Assembly (NCBI GenBank): GCA_039545355.1
Contig: BCJJ01000011.1
Span: 62,001 to 126,000 of the forward strand
Origin: Trichosporon coremiiforme
Lineage: Eukaryota > Basidiomycota > Tremellomycetes > Trichosporonales > Trichosporonaceae
Reading direction: 5' to 3'
DNA: 64,000 bases
This document shows, piece after piece, positions 52,557 through 63,744 of this stretch. Below the pieces are notes generated by a model. That model ran no database searches. It saw only the letters and a list, made by a program, of their open reading frames with translations, and was not told the DNA's origin. The position numbers and the translations under genes were made by a program. The number at the start of each line of letters is the position of its first letter. Position 1 is the first letter of the stretch.

Positions 52557-53023
52557 GCCGATCGGCGCAGGCGCGAGGCGGAGGGACAGGGGCCGCGAGT
52601 AGTCTCGTTTGAGGACTCGGCAGTCGAAGTCGTGTACGGCGGAGGTTTTGAGGAGCGAGTCTGAGCGAGTCTGAGCGAGTCTGAGCGAGTCTGAACGCGT
52701 CTGAGCGAGTCTGAACGCGTCTGAAAGATAGAAGCCAAGTGAAAGACAGATTCCAGGTTTACCCCGTCCCTCCTTTCTCCTTCACGTTTTACAGCCACGC
52801 CACTCTTGAGCAGAGCACGAGCAGAGCACGAAAAGCACGCACGCAGCACAACCACATCACAACAACCAACAACACAATAACAAAGCAACCAACAACGATA
52901 AAGCGACTAATTCTGTGTAGTACCGTATGCCCCCGTGATTTATGAATAGATGCGCAGTAAGCGAGCGAGCGAGCAGACTTGACCCAGCACACAGCCAAAA
53001 AAGCATAATATACATACACGAAT
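52557..53023. other. Convergent intergenic between YTH and RCL1 genes
   Basis: About 470 bases of 3' flanking DNA that include a 10-bp tandem repeat (52654-52725) and A-rich sequence further on. No gene is supported. Confidence 0.4.
52654..52725 (+). repeat. 10-bp tandem repeat CTGAGCGAGT
   Basis: Six in-register decamers at 52661-52720; the fourth to sixth alternate CTGAACGCGT with CTGAGCGAGT, plus partial units at both ends. It lies about 100 bases after the YTH stop, so probably in its 3'-UTR. Confidence 0.9.
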
Positions 53024-54421
53024 CTAAGCCATCGCCTTATTGACGTTGGAGTATCCGACACCGACGCAGCTAGCCACAACAGGCCCGGTACCGCTCCTCT
53101 CCCCCTCACTTCCAATCTCCTCACCATCCTCGCCCCTGAACGGCGTAATCTTAAACTTGACGCCAAAGAACAACAGACAGTCCCTCAGGAACTGCACCGC
53201 ATGAGCTGAGAGGTCGCCGAGGAGGACACGGCCTACGTCCTCCTTGCCTAGGACCATGAGCAGGAGGACCAGAGACTGCTGGCTCCGGTCCACACACCCG
53301 CCCTGGCTCACGCTCTCGAGCAGGAGCCTAGCGGCGTGAAGTCCAATATCCTCCGGTGTCTGGGTAACGCCGTCGTTCTTCCCCGGCACGCAGCTGACCG
53401 CCTCAGCCGAGTGGAGCGCGTCCGTCGTAGACTGAGCCACGAGGGCGAGGCCGTAGCCGGGCGACTTGCCCGCCTCTTCGCCACGGTACACGTCCGTGTA
53501 AATATGAATATCCGGGATGTAGCGGTTGAGCAGGGAACGGGCAGACTCGACCATGCGGTTCGCGAATTGCGGCGAGACACGGGTCGACTGCGCGATTCCT
53601 CTGATCTTGCGCACTTTGCCCGGATCGGCGAACTGGACCGTTTTGAGGGCTCGCACGGGGGTGATCTTCAGCACGACCTGACCGCCGCCTTGCGGCGCGG
53701 CTCCGCGGCGCTTGATGTTCAGCTCTGTCTCTGAGACGCCGAAGAGGGACAGGGTCGGGAGTGTGACGGTTCGGAGGAGGTCGACGGAGAGGTCTTGAGA
53801 CGAGGAGGTGATGCCGTTCAACGTGACTGTGAGAGGCGACTTGCCGAAGGGACCCAGTGGGATGAGGACCTCGAGGTAGTACCCCAATGAACGGCCGAGG
53901 TGGCAGTTGTGTGTGAACGTGCCGCCGGGGAGGAGACCGGGGTGGAACACGAAGGAGGTACCTGTCGTTAGCTACCGCAGAATACAATTTGGCTGGTCGA
54001 GGCTCGGCGATGAAGAATAGAGATTTACGCAGGACTGCAGCCGACAGCAGCTCGTCGGATACGTCGGCCAGCGCCCCCGTCCCTCTCTCCTAGCTAGACA
54101 GCTAGACAGGCGCAGACGCCAGCTCATCCAGCTCATCCTGCCAAAGCTGCAAGAATAGCCGCCCCGCCTCCAGCTCGGCAGCCCCTACTCACCCGTAACG
54201 TTGATCTCGATCGTGCTTCCATTTGTGACCTTCTCGAGCAGGCGAAGGAGGTTGATCTCGTACTCGCGCAGACCGACGTGCACGTCGTCGGATCGGATGC
54301 CGTCGACGCGGATACTCCTTCCACTCAGGATGGACAGAAGCAGGCGCTGGCGGAGGTTCGCGTGGCCCGTGAAGCGGAGCAGGTCGCCCTTTGCCCTCGG
54401 CGCGGGTTTTGACGGGGCCAT
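53024..54421 (-). CDS. RCL1: Rcl1, RNA 3'-terminal phosphate cyclase-like ribosome-assembly protein
   Basis: Exons 54421-54193 and 53961-53024 give 388 residues. Rcl1 works with Bms1 in the U3 snoRNP (SSU processome) and is needed for 18S pre-rRNA cleavage; it has the cyclase fold but no cyclase activity. Markers are LLRFTGHANLRQRLLLSILSG, IRSDDVHVGLREYEINLLRLLEKVTNG, VTG|TSFVFHPGLLPGG, KRRGAAPQGGGQV, KVRKIRGIAQSTRVSPQFANR and GYGLALVAQSTT. The 231-nt intron (GTGAGT, TAGCTAACGACAG) keeps frame. The catalytic His of true cyclases is not evident in the C-terminal part, as expected. A TCACGTGA element lies 97 bases upstream. Confidence 0.94.
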
Positions 54422-55266
54422 GGTTGCTGGGTTGGGATGTCAACAAAGTTGACCTTCCCTCGTAGATCTCAGCTTGGTAGCAGGATAGGGGAGTGGAGGA
54501 AGGACTGAAATTCGATGTCACGTGATAGTAGGAGGGACGGTGGCGAATGTGGGGGCTTGCGGGGAGGGTCGGGTCAGGTCGAGCGAGCATGAGTCAAGGT
54601 TCCCACGGTGGAGATCTGCGGAGCGGGTCATACGCAGGCCTGCAAGTCTGGCCCCAAGGTCCGCTTCGTCCAGGAACGTTGAGATAGCCCTGAGCCGAGG
54701 ATGAGTGTGCACGGCAGAGAATAGCCTGCGGGGGCCGCTTCTGGAAGACGTCGCGGTCAACTCGCACCGGCGCACCAACGCTGCTCCTGCGAGTGCCCAG
54801 GCTGACGTCAGAGGAGTCACCTTGTCGTAAGGACTACCATGCATCACTCAGCATCATGACAACTTCACCTTTCTATCCCCGCCGGCCTACACACCACATC
54901 TCTCTCTCGCTACCGGCGCCGGCCTACCTACCCCGGACCCACGATGTCCCCTGCTCTATCGGACATTACAATGATGTATCTCTTTTCCACCGTTTCCACT
55001 CCCATCCACATCCTTCATACTCACTCCATCACTCCCGACCATCATCCGGAACGGCATCGACCGACAGAGACAACGAGACAGCGACATCCCATTCACCCAT
55101 TCACCCATTCACTCACTTCACATTACCCATCCACCACGCCCCGCCCCCCTAGATCCCTAAGAATCGAATCAACACAGAGGCGTCAGACGCCCAAGACGCC
55201 ACGGATCCCGACTCAAAACACCATCTCAGACATCACTCCAAACACCAGACACAGACGCGACCAACC
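54422..55266. other. Divergent promoter between RCL1 and the sterol glucosyltransferase
   Basis: About 845 bases. The half next to the glucosyltransferase is strongly CT/CA-rich. A TCACGTGA lies at 54518-54525. No gene is supported. Confidence 0.4.
54518..54525 (-). promoter_or_regulatory. Palindrome TCACGTGA upstream of RCL1
   Basis: TCACGTGA at about -97 relative to the ATG at 54421; one of three perfect copies of the octamer found near starts in this window. Confidence 0.4.
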
Positions 55267-58200
55267 ATGTCCCCCGCGCTCTTCGACAAGATCGAGAGCA
55301 AGGTCAAGAAGGTCCTTCCGCACTCTGACTCACCATCACCCAAACCCGTTGATCAGCAGCCAGCAACGGTTACACGGGAAGCCTCGACCTCTTCCTCACT
55401 GTTCAAGTGCCGAAACTCGACCTCCAAGTCCTCCACCCCAGCCTCATCAGTCACCAACGTACCCTCAACACTGGGCGGCAAGGGCACACCTGCGTCCTCG
55501 GTCTCCAACATCCCATCAACAAACACACCCAGCCAGCCCGGCACACCCCTTCCGAGAGCTGGACCCCCCGACCCGCGACCAGTCAACGTTCCCGCCCCTA
55601 CGTTGACGCAGGACTTTGACGCTCCGGAACAGGCGCACCACGAATCAACCCTCGATACCCTCCGAGGCAAAGCGAAGGAGTGCAAGGAGAAACTGACGCC
55701 CAACTTCATGACGCACGAGTGTTCCTCGGGCTCCTCGAGCGGGGGCGTGCCGTGCTCCCAGCTCTTCAGCATGTTCAAGGCCCTCGCGTCCGAGGACAGC
55801 CGTGACGGCGACACATCTGACAGCGACGCTGATGAGCCGCCGCGCCGTCGCATGCCTGAGAAGAGACGCAGTCTCATGAGCCAAGTCTCGACTGTGTCGA
55901 GTGGCCAGACGACAGACGTGACGGACGGCGACGAAAGTCCCCCGGGTTACAACTATGACGGGTTCGGCAACCTCCACCGTTCTGAGAGCGAGCCCCAGTT
56001 CCTACCCACCGAGGAGGAACACGAGCACGACCCGCACGCCGCGATGAGGCGGCACGCGAGCATTTCTACGACCGAGCCGGCATTGCATATCGCCCGCTTT
56101 GACGAGAGCGACCCCGAGGTCCAGCGGTGGTTGCGCGAGACGCTCGGTCCGGTCCAGCTTTCGCAGCTGAATTTTCACGACGGTCCGCGGAAAGCTCCAC
56201 AGACCTCGCGGGCCCCGCAGCCTCGGAGGCCGAAGGCACTGCGGCGACCGACCGATGTGCCTGAGGGCAACGAGGAGGAGGATGACAGCGAGGACGCCAT
56301 GGTGGTCGCGCTCAACGACGCCAACCCTGCTGAGGGGGCTAGAATTCCGCCGGAGCAGTATGCGGACCTCGCCCTTGCCCAGATGGCGGAGAAGAATGCA
56401 GAGGAAGGGGAGCAGGAGCGCGAGGACCGCGAAAAATTCCGTGCCGATCACGGGCACGCCAAAACCGTGCCTCCTGCCGGTGAGGCGAGTCCGGAGGAGA
56501 AGGCGCGCTTCAACCGCTCCGAAGTGCCCGAGGCGGAGAAGCTGCGAGTCATGCGGGAGGAGTTTGGAGATATTGCCTCTGTCATGGTCGATGCGCAGGG
56601 GAGGACCGAGCCGGAGCGTATCCTCGCCGAGTCTCAGGGTAGTCTCTTCCGCGGCGTCATGATGGTTGGCAATCTACACCTGACGACGCATCGACTCATG
56701 TTCCACGCTCTCTTGCCGCCTGACAACATGATCACGCAGGGACCGGACTTTGAAAGTGTCGACGACAATGAGGCTGCGGCGCTCAAGGCCCGCCCGGACA
56801 TCATTCAGGCTGGAAGCGTGACGCTGCACCAGAGTGGCATGTTCACCTCCAAGAAGCGTGTTTGGATGGAACTCACGCCCGAGATGCTTACGTGCTACCC
56901 ATCTGCCGATGACGCGGGCAAGACCCGCCCTCTCTTCTCCATCCTGAGTGAATAAACTAATGCAACTGTCGCTAACAGCCAGTGTCGTCCATCTACCGCC
57001 TGAAGCCTCTGGATCCCAAGGAGCCCGTCGAGTTCCACATCACCTACGATGGCGCCGATGGCATTAAGACACTCCACTTCACGGTGGATAACACGCAGTC
57101 CTCGATGCGCTGGCGGCGTAACTACGAGGCTGTTCTGTTCCGTTGTGCGTCGCAGCGTTTCCGCCAGTCCCACCGCCGCGACGCCATCAAATCCGGCATC
57201 ATCACGCAGGAAGAAGCGGATGCCCACGAAGATGATGGTACAAAGTGGACGCTCCTCCGCTGCTGCGTTCCCCTCGACAAGACCGAACTCAGGCACATCG
57301 GCGACTACCACCAGTTCGCGACCCTGGTCAACATGGACGTGCAGCTGCAGGCCGACACGCAGGTCTCGTGGCGGCCCGAGGAGATTGCGACGGGCAACTA
57401 TGCAGCCTACGGCGACTTTGACGTGGAGGGCGACGAGGATGGACTTCCCGACCACGCGCCCCCGACCGATCCGGGGGCCATGCCGGATGACCATGAGGTC
57501 CATCCTGATCACTCGGGACCGATTAACTCGCAGTCGCGGTCGCACTCCCGCACGACCAGTCCTTCGAGCCTCGCGAGCCAGTCGACGCAGGGCGGCTCCG
57601 ACGTCCCCCTCCACCACGACGCGGTGCGGAGCTCGACCGTGCCCGACATGCGTACGGCGGTTCCGGGAATCAAGCCCGGCCCGCCTCCCGTCCGGCACCG
57701 GTCGCGCACGCTCATGTCGCGCATCACTGGACGTCCTGATACAGTGCACAAGGACGACGTCCACGGTCAGCACGACTATATCGACCTGGACCCGCCTCCC
57801 TCGTTGCAGAAGGGCTGTCCCGGCGGTGCCGAGCCGTGCGCCTCCATTCGCGCCGAGAGCCGTTGGACTGTCAAGGACAACAAGTACCAGTTCCTGATCG
57901 CGATCCTGAACGACCAGCAGTGGTTCGTTGACGCTCTGCGTGCGGCCCTTCCCCGCGCCCACGAGCGTCAGTATGTCCGCGGCGCTATACAGGAGCAAAT
58001 GTCGCTCGATGTGGGAGGGTACGACTGCATGTCGCACCCTGATACGGGACACGATGACGAGAATGAGGACGACCTCTCGTCCTCCTCGGACTCGTCAGAC
58101 AGCGACGACGACCCCGACCCCCAGGCGCGGGCCGAGAAGAAGCGCGAGCGCAAGCTCGACAAGAAGACCGAGCCCGCCTCGAACCACAAGGCGCGCAAGG

Positions 58201-60227
58201 CACGTGCCGCTGCCAAGACGTTCGGCCTCCGCGAGCGCGACGGCATCTGGCTGAAGCGGACTTATGTCCAGAACGGTGTCGTTCCGGCGCGAGGACACAT
58301 CATCATTTCGCCCAAGTACACTTGTTTCTGGCGCAGGGCGCGGTTCGGCGCGGACATCAAGTACCGCTACCCCACTGCCGACGTCAAGGAGGCGGCCGCG
58401 ATGCAGTTCCCTTTGAGTCCTCGCCGGAACGGCATGGCGCTCAAGATCAACGGCCAGCCTGATCTCAAGTTTGAGTTCTGGAGCGAGGCGTCGCGCGACG
58501 CAGTCGTTAAGCGCGTGAACCGTGTCGTTGCCCAGCTTGCGGAGCAGGGCGAGGGGCAGGCGGCCCCCGCTGCCAAGGACGCAGGCAAGCCCGAGGGCTC
58601 CCAGCTCAGCCTCCCGACCACCACTTCCAGCAGCGACTCGCGTAACCTCTGGGACGTGGCGAAGGACATCAAGCTGACCGAGGACGATTTCCTGGTCTCG
58701 CCCGAGTATGCCGTGCACGGCGACATGCGGATCATCTCTGAGGCGGCGCGATTCCTTGCGCCACCGCCCGATCTCCTCGTATACCCCAAGGCGCTGAACG
58801 AGGAGGCGCTCGCATACATGCCCTTCGTGGCCAACCGGCCCTGGTCCAGCGGCGGCGCGAACGTCCGCCTCACGCCCCGCAGGTTCACGATGCTCACGAT
58901 CGGCTCTCGCGGAGACGTGCAGCCGTACATTGCCCTGGGGCTGCGACTGATGCAGGACGGGCACAAGTGCACCATCGTAACGCATGCCGAGTTCAAGGAC
59001 TGGATTGAGGGCTACGGTATCGAGCACCGGCAGGCTGGCGGAGACCCTACCGCTCTGATGAAGATCTCCCAGGACCACAAGATGCTCTCACCCGGCTTCT
59101 TCAAGGAGGCCCTTGGCACGTTTAGGCAGTGGCTCGACGACCTCCTCAACGACTCGTGGGAGGCGTGCCAGGACGCAGACGTCCTCATCGAATCGCCGAG
59201 TGCCATGGCCGGTATCCACATCTCCGAGGCGTTGGGTATTCCCTACTTCCGCGCATTCACTATGCCCTGGACCCGAACCAGTCTTTACCCGCAGGCATTC
59301 ATGGTGCCCGCGTTCGAGATGGGCCCTCAGTTCAACTACTCGACGTACGTGCTCTTCGACAACATCATGTGGAAGGCTTCTGCACGGCAAATCAACCGCT
59401 GGCGCAAGAAGAAGCTCGGTCTGGGAGCCACGGACCAAAGCTCGCTGTCTGTCTCAAAGGTCCCCTTCCTGTACAACTTCTCCCCGGCCGTTGTCCCCAA
59501 GCCGCTCGACTGGTACGACGACATCACGATCACGGGGTACTGGAACCTGGAGAACAGCGACATGGACTGGTCGCCGCCCGACTCCCTGCTCCAATTCATG
59601 CAGAAGGCGCGGGACGACAAGAAGCCGCTCGTGTACATCGGTTTTGGGTCCATCGTCGTGCCTGACCCCGCCGCCGTGTCCCGCGGCATCATCAAGGGCG
59701 TCGAGAAGGCGGGCGTGCGCGCCATCATTGCCAAGGGCTGGAGTTCCCGCTCCGAAACGGGCGAGAAGGAGGAGGACGACGTCGTCTTCCCCGCCAGCTG
59801 CTACAGCGTCGACAAGATCCCGCACGGCTGGCTGTTCCCCAAGATCGACGCGGCGATGCACCACGGCGGCGCGGGCACGACGGGCGCGTCGCTGCGCAAC
59901 GGCCTGCCGACGATTATCAAGCCGTGGTTCGGCGACCAGCACTTCTGGGCCCTGCGCGTGACCAAGATGGGCTGCGGAGTCAAACTCGCGAGTCTGAAGA
60001 GTGACGAGATCGCCGATGCACTGAAAAAGGTGACGGGGGATCGGGTCATGGTTGAAAAGAGCAGGAATGTGGGGATCAGGATCAGGCAAGAGAACGGCGT
60101 AAACACGGCCGTGCAGGCCATTCATGCCAACATCATTCGCGCGGCCAAGGATCGCCAGAAGCTTAAGAAGGAGGACGACGTGGTCAAGGAGCACAAGCGG
60201 GCGAGTCTCAACCTCAACCTGTTTTAG
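55267..60227 (+). CDS. ATG26: Sterol 3-beta-glucosyltransferase (Atg26/Ugt51 type)
   Basis: Exons 55267-56947 and 56983-60227 give 1641 residues. The enzyme transfers glucose from UDP-glucose to ergosterol; in some yeasts it is also needed for pexophagy. After about 410 disordered residues come a first GRAM domain (about 418-480, LRVMREEFGDI, GVMMVGNLHLTTHRLMFHA), a PH domain (QSGMFTSKKRVWMELTPEML across the splice site), a second GRAM (GHIIISPKYTCFWRRARFG near 990) and, from about 1196, the glycosyltransferase (FTMLTIGSRGDVQPYIALGL, then AAMHHGGAGTTGASLRNGLP and PWFGDQHFWALRV near 1520-1550, the UDP-sugar site). The 35-nt intron (GTGAAT, GCTAACAGCCAG) lies inside the PH domain; skipping it would end the protein just after the GRAM. 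The long linkers make it larger than the roughly 1200-residue yeast enzyme. Confidence 0.95.
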
Positions 60228-60946
60228 TTGTAGAGTCGTAGGAAGGGAAATTTAGAAGTTTGAGGGGCAGTTAGAATTAGAGGACAGAGGCAGAGATCTC
60301 ATGTATCACAGTTGTAGCGGATAGAGGAATGCACAGAGAATTCATTCTGGCTGAGGCTTGTGCCAAGACGCGGCTACCCGACGCCACGGCCCCACGCGAC
60401 GCGTCTCGTTCAGCTCGCTCACGCACCGACCCCTCGGCCCAACTCCAGGCTCTTCCCTTCGAGGGAGACGGCACGTGCACTTAGTCCAGGAATCAGAGCA
60501 CCCACACCCGTCAGATGCTCCCAACATTGCCAGTTGATCGCCCCCTCTCCATTGTTCAACGAACGGGGGTGATCCAAAGATATGAGTGCGACCATGTGTT
60601 CACGCCGCGTTCGAGAGACATGGCAGGAACCGGGGTTGATCAGGTGAAACGATAGAACGCCTCTGAGGCAGCCAAGACATGCCGGCCAGCCAGTTCCAGT
60701 AACACCATCAGGCAGGTGCAGACCAGCGCGCTCGCCCCCAGATCTCTCCCTCTCCTTCGCTAGTCTTAGTTGTTCCGAGGTCATGTGCTGCGCTCAGGCC
60801 GGGGGTCTTGGCACCCTGCACTTTCTTCCTCTGGTGTCCAGGCTTTTCCTCTGCCTCTCAGTATCTGCGCTAAGACGCATGCATAAAAAGTCTGCGATTC
60901 TTGCAACCCCCGCGCGCAATTCTCATTTCTCACCAGCATCCTTACA
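60228..60946. other. Intergenic, promoter of the protease-like gene
   Basis: About 720 bases without a supportable gene. A TATA-like CATAAAAAG at 60882-60890 lies 57 bases before the next ATG, similar in sequence and distance to that of the secreted-protein gene at 762. Confidence 0.45.
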
Positions 60947-62232
60947 ATGATCACCCTCCTGCCTTTCCTCACTCTGGCGGCAGCCACCTCAGTCCCGCTC
61001 TATGCTCCCCAGAATCTGCAGCGCCGTTCCGTCGGCGGCGGCCCACTCGATAGCAAGGACAGCGACTTCACCCCCGTCGTCGCGATTCAGATCGGCACGC
61101 CCCCGCAGACTCTCCAGGCTACGCTGAACGTGAACTCTGGCCTGACGGTTGTCGGTGGATCGCCCTTCGCCGGCGGGAGCTTCTATGCCCCCGCCTCGAG
61201 TAGTTTGAAGGATGGATCCAAGGTCGACAGCTACGACCTCCCCGACGGGCGGAAGACGAGTGGGACGCGGGCGACGGACCGGATCGTGGTTGGTGCTGCC
61301 GGTTTGACGACCGAGTTTTGTGAGCCCGACGAAGGAGTCTGACAAAGGAAGGGCGGTTGGGGCTGACCGCAGTACTCACCAGCCCCTCTGGGCAGTCCGG
61401 CCCCGAGGCGCCGGGAATCAACAACGCCCTCCTCGGCCTCGGATACAGCGATGCTCCCACCCCCGCTTTGAGCTCGGAGTGGGATCAGAAGCTGTGGGGA
61501 CTGTACCTTTCCCCCCGCCGGGTGGGATACCGAGACAAGGCGGGCGAGACGAAGAGGGTCGGCTCCCTCAGCCTCGGGAAGATCGACACAGTGTACGCCG
61601 CCGGCGAGCCGGTGTGGGTCAACCTGACCGAGACGTCGACGGGCGAGTGGCCCGTCCACATCAAGAGCTTCGCGGCCGGTTCTGCCGCGGCGAAGACAGA
61701 GTTCTTCGAGGGTCGGCAGATCGACGTCGCTCCCGTGGCGAACATCGGACTTCCTCCCGCCGCACTGGACGGGTTCATGAAGTCCATCAGTGGATCGCAG
61801 AAATGGACCCAGGGCGAGGATGTAGTCTGGACACTGCCGTGCGACACGAGCAGCAAGCTCGACATCGGGCTTGAGAACATCACTGTCTCTCTCGCGCCCG
61901 AAGACTGGATTGCAAAGGAGGGCACGACTTGTCGGGCACTGTTGACGGCCGCCACCGGTCGGCCGTGGCTCGGCACACCGTTTCTCAGCGCCGTGTACAG
62001 TGTCTGGGACCTTGAATCAAAGCGTATCGGGTTTGCACCCGTCAAGCCTGGTGCTAGGATCGAGAACAAGGACTTCAATGACGGAACGACGCCGGATAGG
62101 CAGAGCGCCGAGCCCGTCACGACTGGCAAGACGTATGAGGCTGCCAAGGCTGGTGATGGCAGCGGGGCTGCCGCCGTCAGGCCCGCCATGCTTGCTGTGG
62201 CGCTGAGTGCGCTTGCTGCCGTGCTTGTCTGA
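60947..62232 (+). CDS. Secreted, GPI-type pepsin-fold protein lacking both catalytic Asp residues
   Basis: Exons 60947-61319 and 61373-62232 give 410 residues. Residues 1-14 are a signal peptide and a basic pair (QRRS) near 28 could be a propeptide site. The A1 aspartic-protease fold is clear: VVAIQIGTPPQTLQATLNVNSG, INNALLGLGYSD, WVNLTE, LPCDTSSKLDIGLENITVSL and WLGTPFLSAVYSVWDLESKRIGFAPV. However the first DTG triad reads N-S-G and the second, VANIGLPPAALDGF, reads N-I-G, so both active-site aspartates are absent. It is probably an inactive, binding-type protein. The C-terminus ends in a Gly/Ser linker and a hydrophobic tail (AMLAVALSALAAVLV), as in GPI-anchored wall proteases (yapsins). 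The 53-nt intron has GTGAGC and GCTGACCGCAG. Confidence 0.85.
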
Positions 62233-62487
62233 GCGTTGTAGATGCACAAATTCGAAAAAGTTAATTGAGCATAGAACCACTTTCATTACTTTACTTTAGG
62301 TATATAAACGTTAATGGGCGCACTTGGGCGCTCTGTCGTAGCTTGATCATGAACCGCTTACATGTCCTGTGGCACAGGTCCGATGTTGAGGACCGAGGTG
62401 AAGCCTGACCATGAGCCTCACACCCACATTGACTCACAGCAGAGCAACTCCCTCTCCTCCTCCATTCATCCTAATCACCCACTCACA

Positions 62488-62802
62488 ATGGAGCTTTCAC
62501 CAGACCTCGCCGCACCCGCCATCCTCCGGTCCCTGCTCGAAACCCGCCTCCGCGACCGCGAAGGAGCCAACGAGCAGCGTTACGCCGACAATGTCCTAGA
62601 CACGACGGAGGAGTATCTGAAGCAGTGCGCGCACTTTCAAAAGCTCGGCAGTGACAACCCTGTTGCCATTGCGGCTCTCGCAAAGCTGAAACTCGCGCAC
62701 GTCGAGACGCTCGCCTTGCTCGCGGAAGCACATGCGGCAAGGGCGAAGACGATCGCAAAACTGCGCGAGACGCTGCTGAATCACAGCTGTCCGCACAACT
62801 GA
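62488..62802 (+). CDS. Small helical protein of unknown function
   Basis: A 104-residue single-exon open frame with no signal peptide. It is predicted almost wholly helical, rich in Ala, Leu, Glu and Arg (AILRSLLETRLRDREGANE, then AALAKLKLAHVETLALLAEA), and ends NHSCPHN. The frame is open upstream to 62362, but the ATG at 62488 follows CTCACA and begins the ordered part. I do not recognise a family. Spacing of YAD-V, EEYLKQC and AHVETLA resembles pieces of the protein starting at 63745 (EYAQRAVDE, NKECTAH, EHAETLDKL), so the two could be diverged paralogues. Confidence 0.5.
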   Translation: MELSPDLAAPAILRSLLETRLRDREGANEQRYADNVLDTTEEYLKQCAHFQKLGSDNPVAIAALAKLKLAHVETLALLAEAHAARAKTIAKLRETLLNHSCPHN

Positions 62803-63013
62803 ACCGTCCTTCGAGAGCACTCCTTCTTACATCTTGCTTGAGTCATACTAACAAACATTCAACAGCTTTGACAGCTTTCGTAGGCCATCATCCAGCAGTT
62901 AACATGCATGTTGTGCCATGTAACGAGCAGAACAGAGCTGCCGCAAGATCGTTACGTAATCAGACTCCAGCCGCGCCGACCGCGGCACCGCTGCACACAA
63001 CAACAACAACCAG

Positions 63014-63092
63014 TTCCCGTTCGTATAACGGCTAGTATGCTCGCTTGTCATGGTGATCGCGGGAGATCGGAGTTCGATTCTCCGACGGGAAG
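63014..63092 (+). tRNA. tRNA-Asp (GTC) with a 7-nt intron
   Basis: A 79-nt gene. It has the same cloverleaf as the copy at 34725, but the anticodon loop is interrupted after A37 by TGGTGAT (63051-63057), the canonical nuclear tRNA intron position 37/38. Removing it restores the loop TTGTCAC. The acceptor stem is TTCCCGT/ACGGGAA, a compensated C-G for T-A change relative to the other copy. A CTTTTTGG terminator follows. Confidence 0.93.
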
Positions 63093-63744
63093 CTTTTTGG
63101 ACCCCTTGGAATGCATGGAGGGATTGAGGGGAGGTGGTTGGAAAGGCTCTAGGGTCGGGGTCGATGGACCTGAGGGTGGCGCACAGGTGCGGAGGTGCGG
63201 GTAACAGCGGCCGGGTGGATGGCGTGGTTGCGCTCCGCCTTCATAAAGCTAGCAGACGGTTGTGGCATGGCGCTCGTGTGCTGTGTTTCTCTGGCGCACC
63301 ATCTTTGCGCCGCGTGTGACAATGACGCATCGTTGCGGACTATGTAGCGGGGTTCCATGTCCTTCTACGACGGCGCTGATGGTCCCCGGCCCACCCACGC
63401 GATGTCGCATCGCCTGCACCGAGGTTGCGCCGGACACACAAAGTGTGTCTGCACATAGCACCCTGCGCGCCATGTCGCTCGGTTGCTGCACTTGGAAGGA
63501 GCTACATTGGCCCACCAGACGTGTATCTGGCTGGGGGTCCGGCACACTGTGTGCTCCACACAACTCGTCCAGACACATACATACGCTCATGAGGATGGCT
63601 GCACACTTCGCGCTTGCCTACACTCCGACAAAGGACGCACACAGTCCTCTTCTCGTGGACAAGGTATAAGGAGCTGCCCAGCGAACATTTTCCTTCTTCC
63701 CGTCAACAACATTACGACAACAGCCACCCCTTAGCGGACCCAAT
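63093..63744. other. Intergenic between tRNA-Asp and the last gene
   Basis: About 650 bases with no supportable gene. It starts with the tRNA terminator. Short open frames on both strands are not domain-like. Confidence 0.4.

Noticed and set aside
56941..56982. Stop TGAATAA region as the end of a stand-alone GRAM protein separate from the glycosyltransferase
   Set aside because: A 35-nt intron with GTGAAT and CTAAC-AG restores one frame through the PH domain, matching Atg26 architecture.
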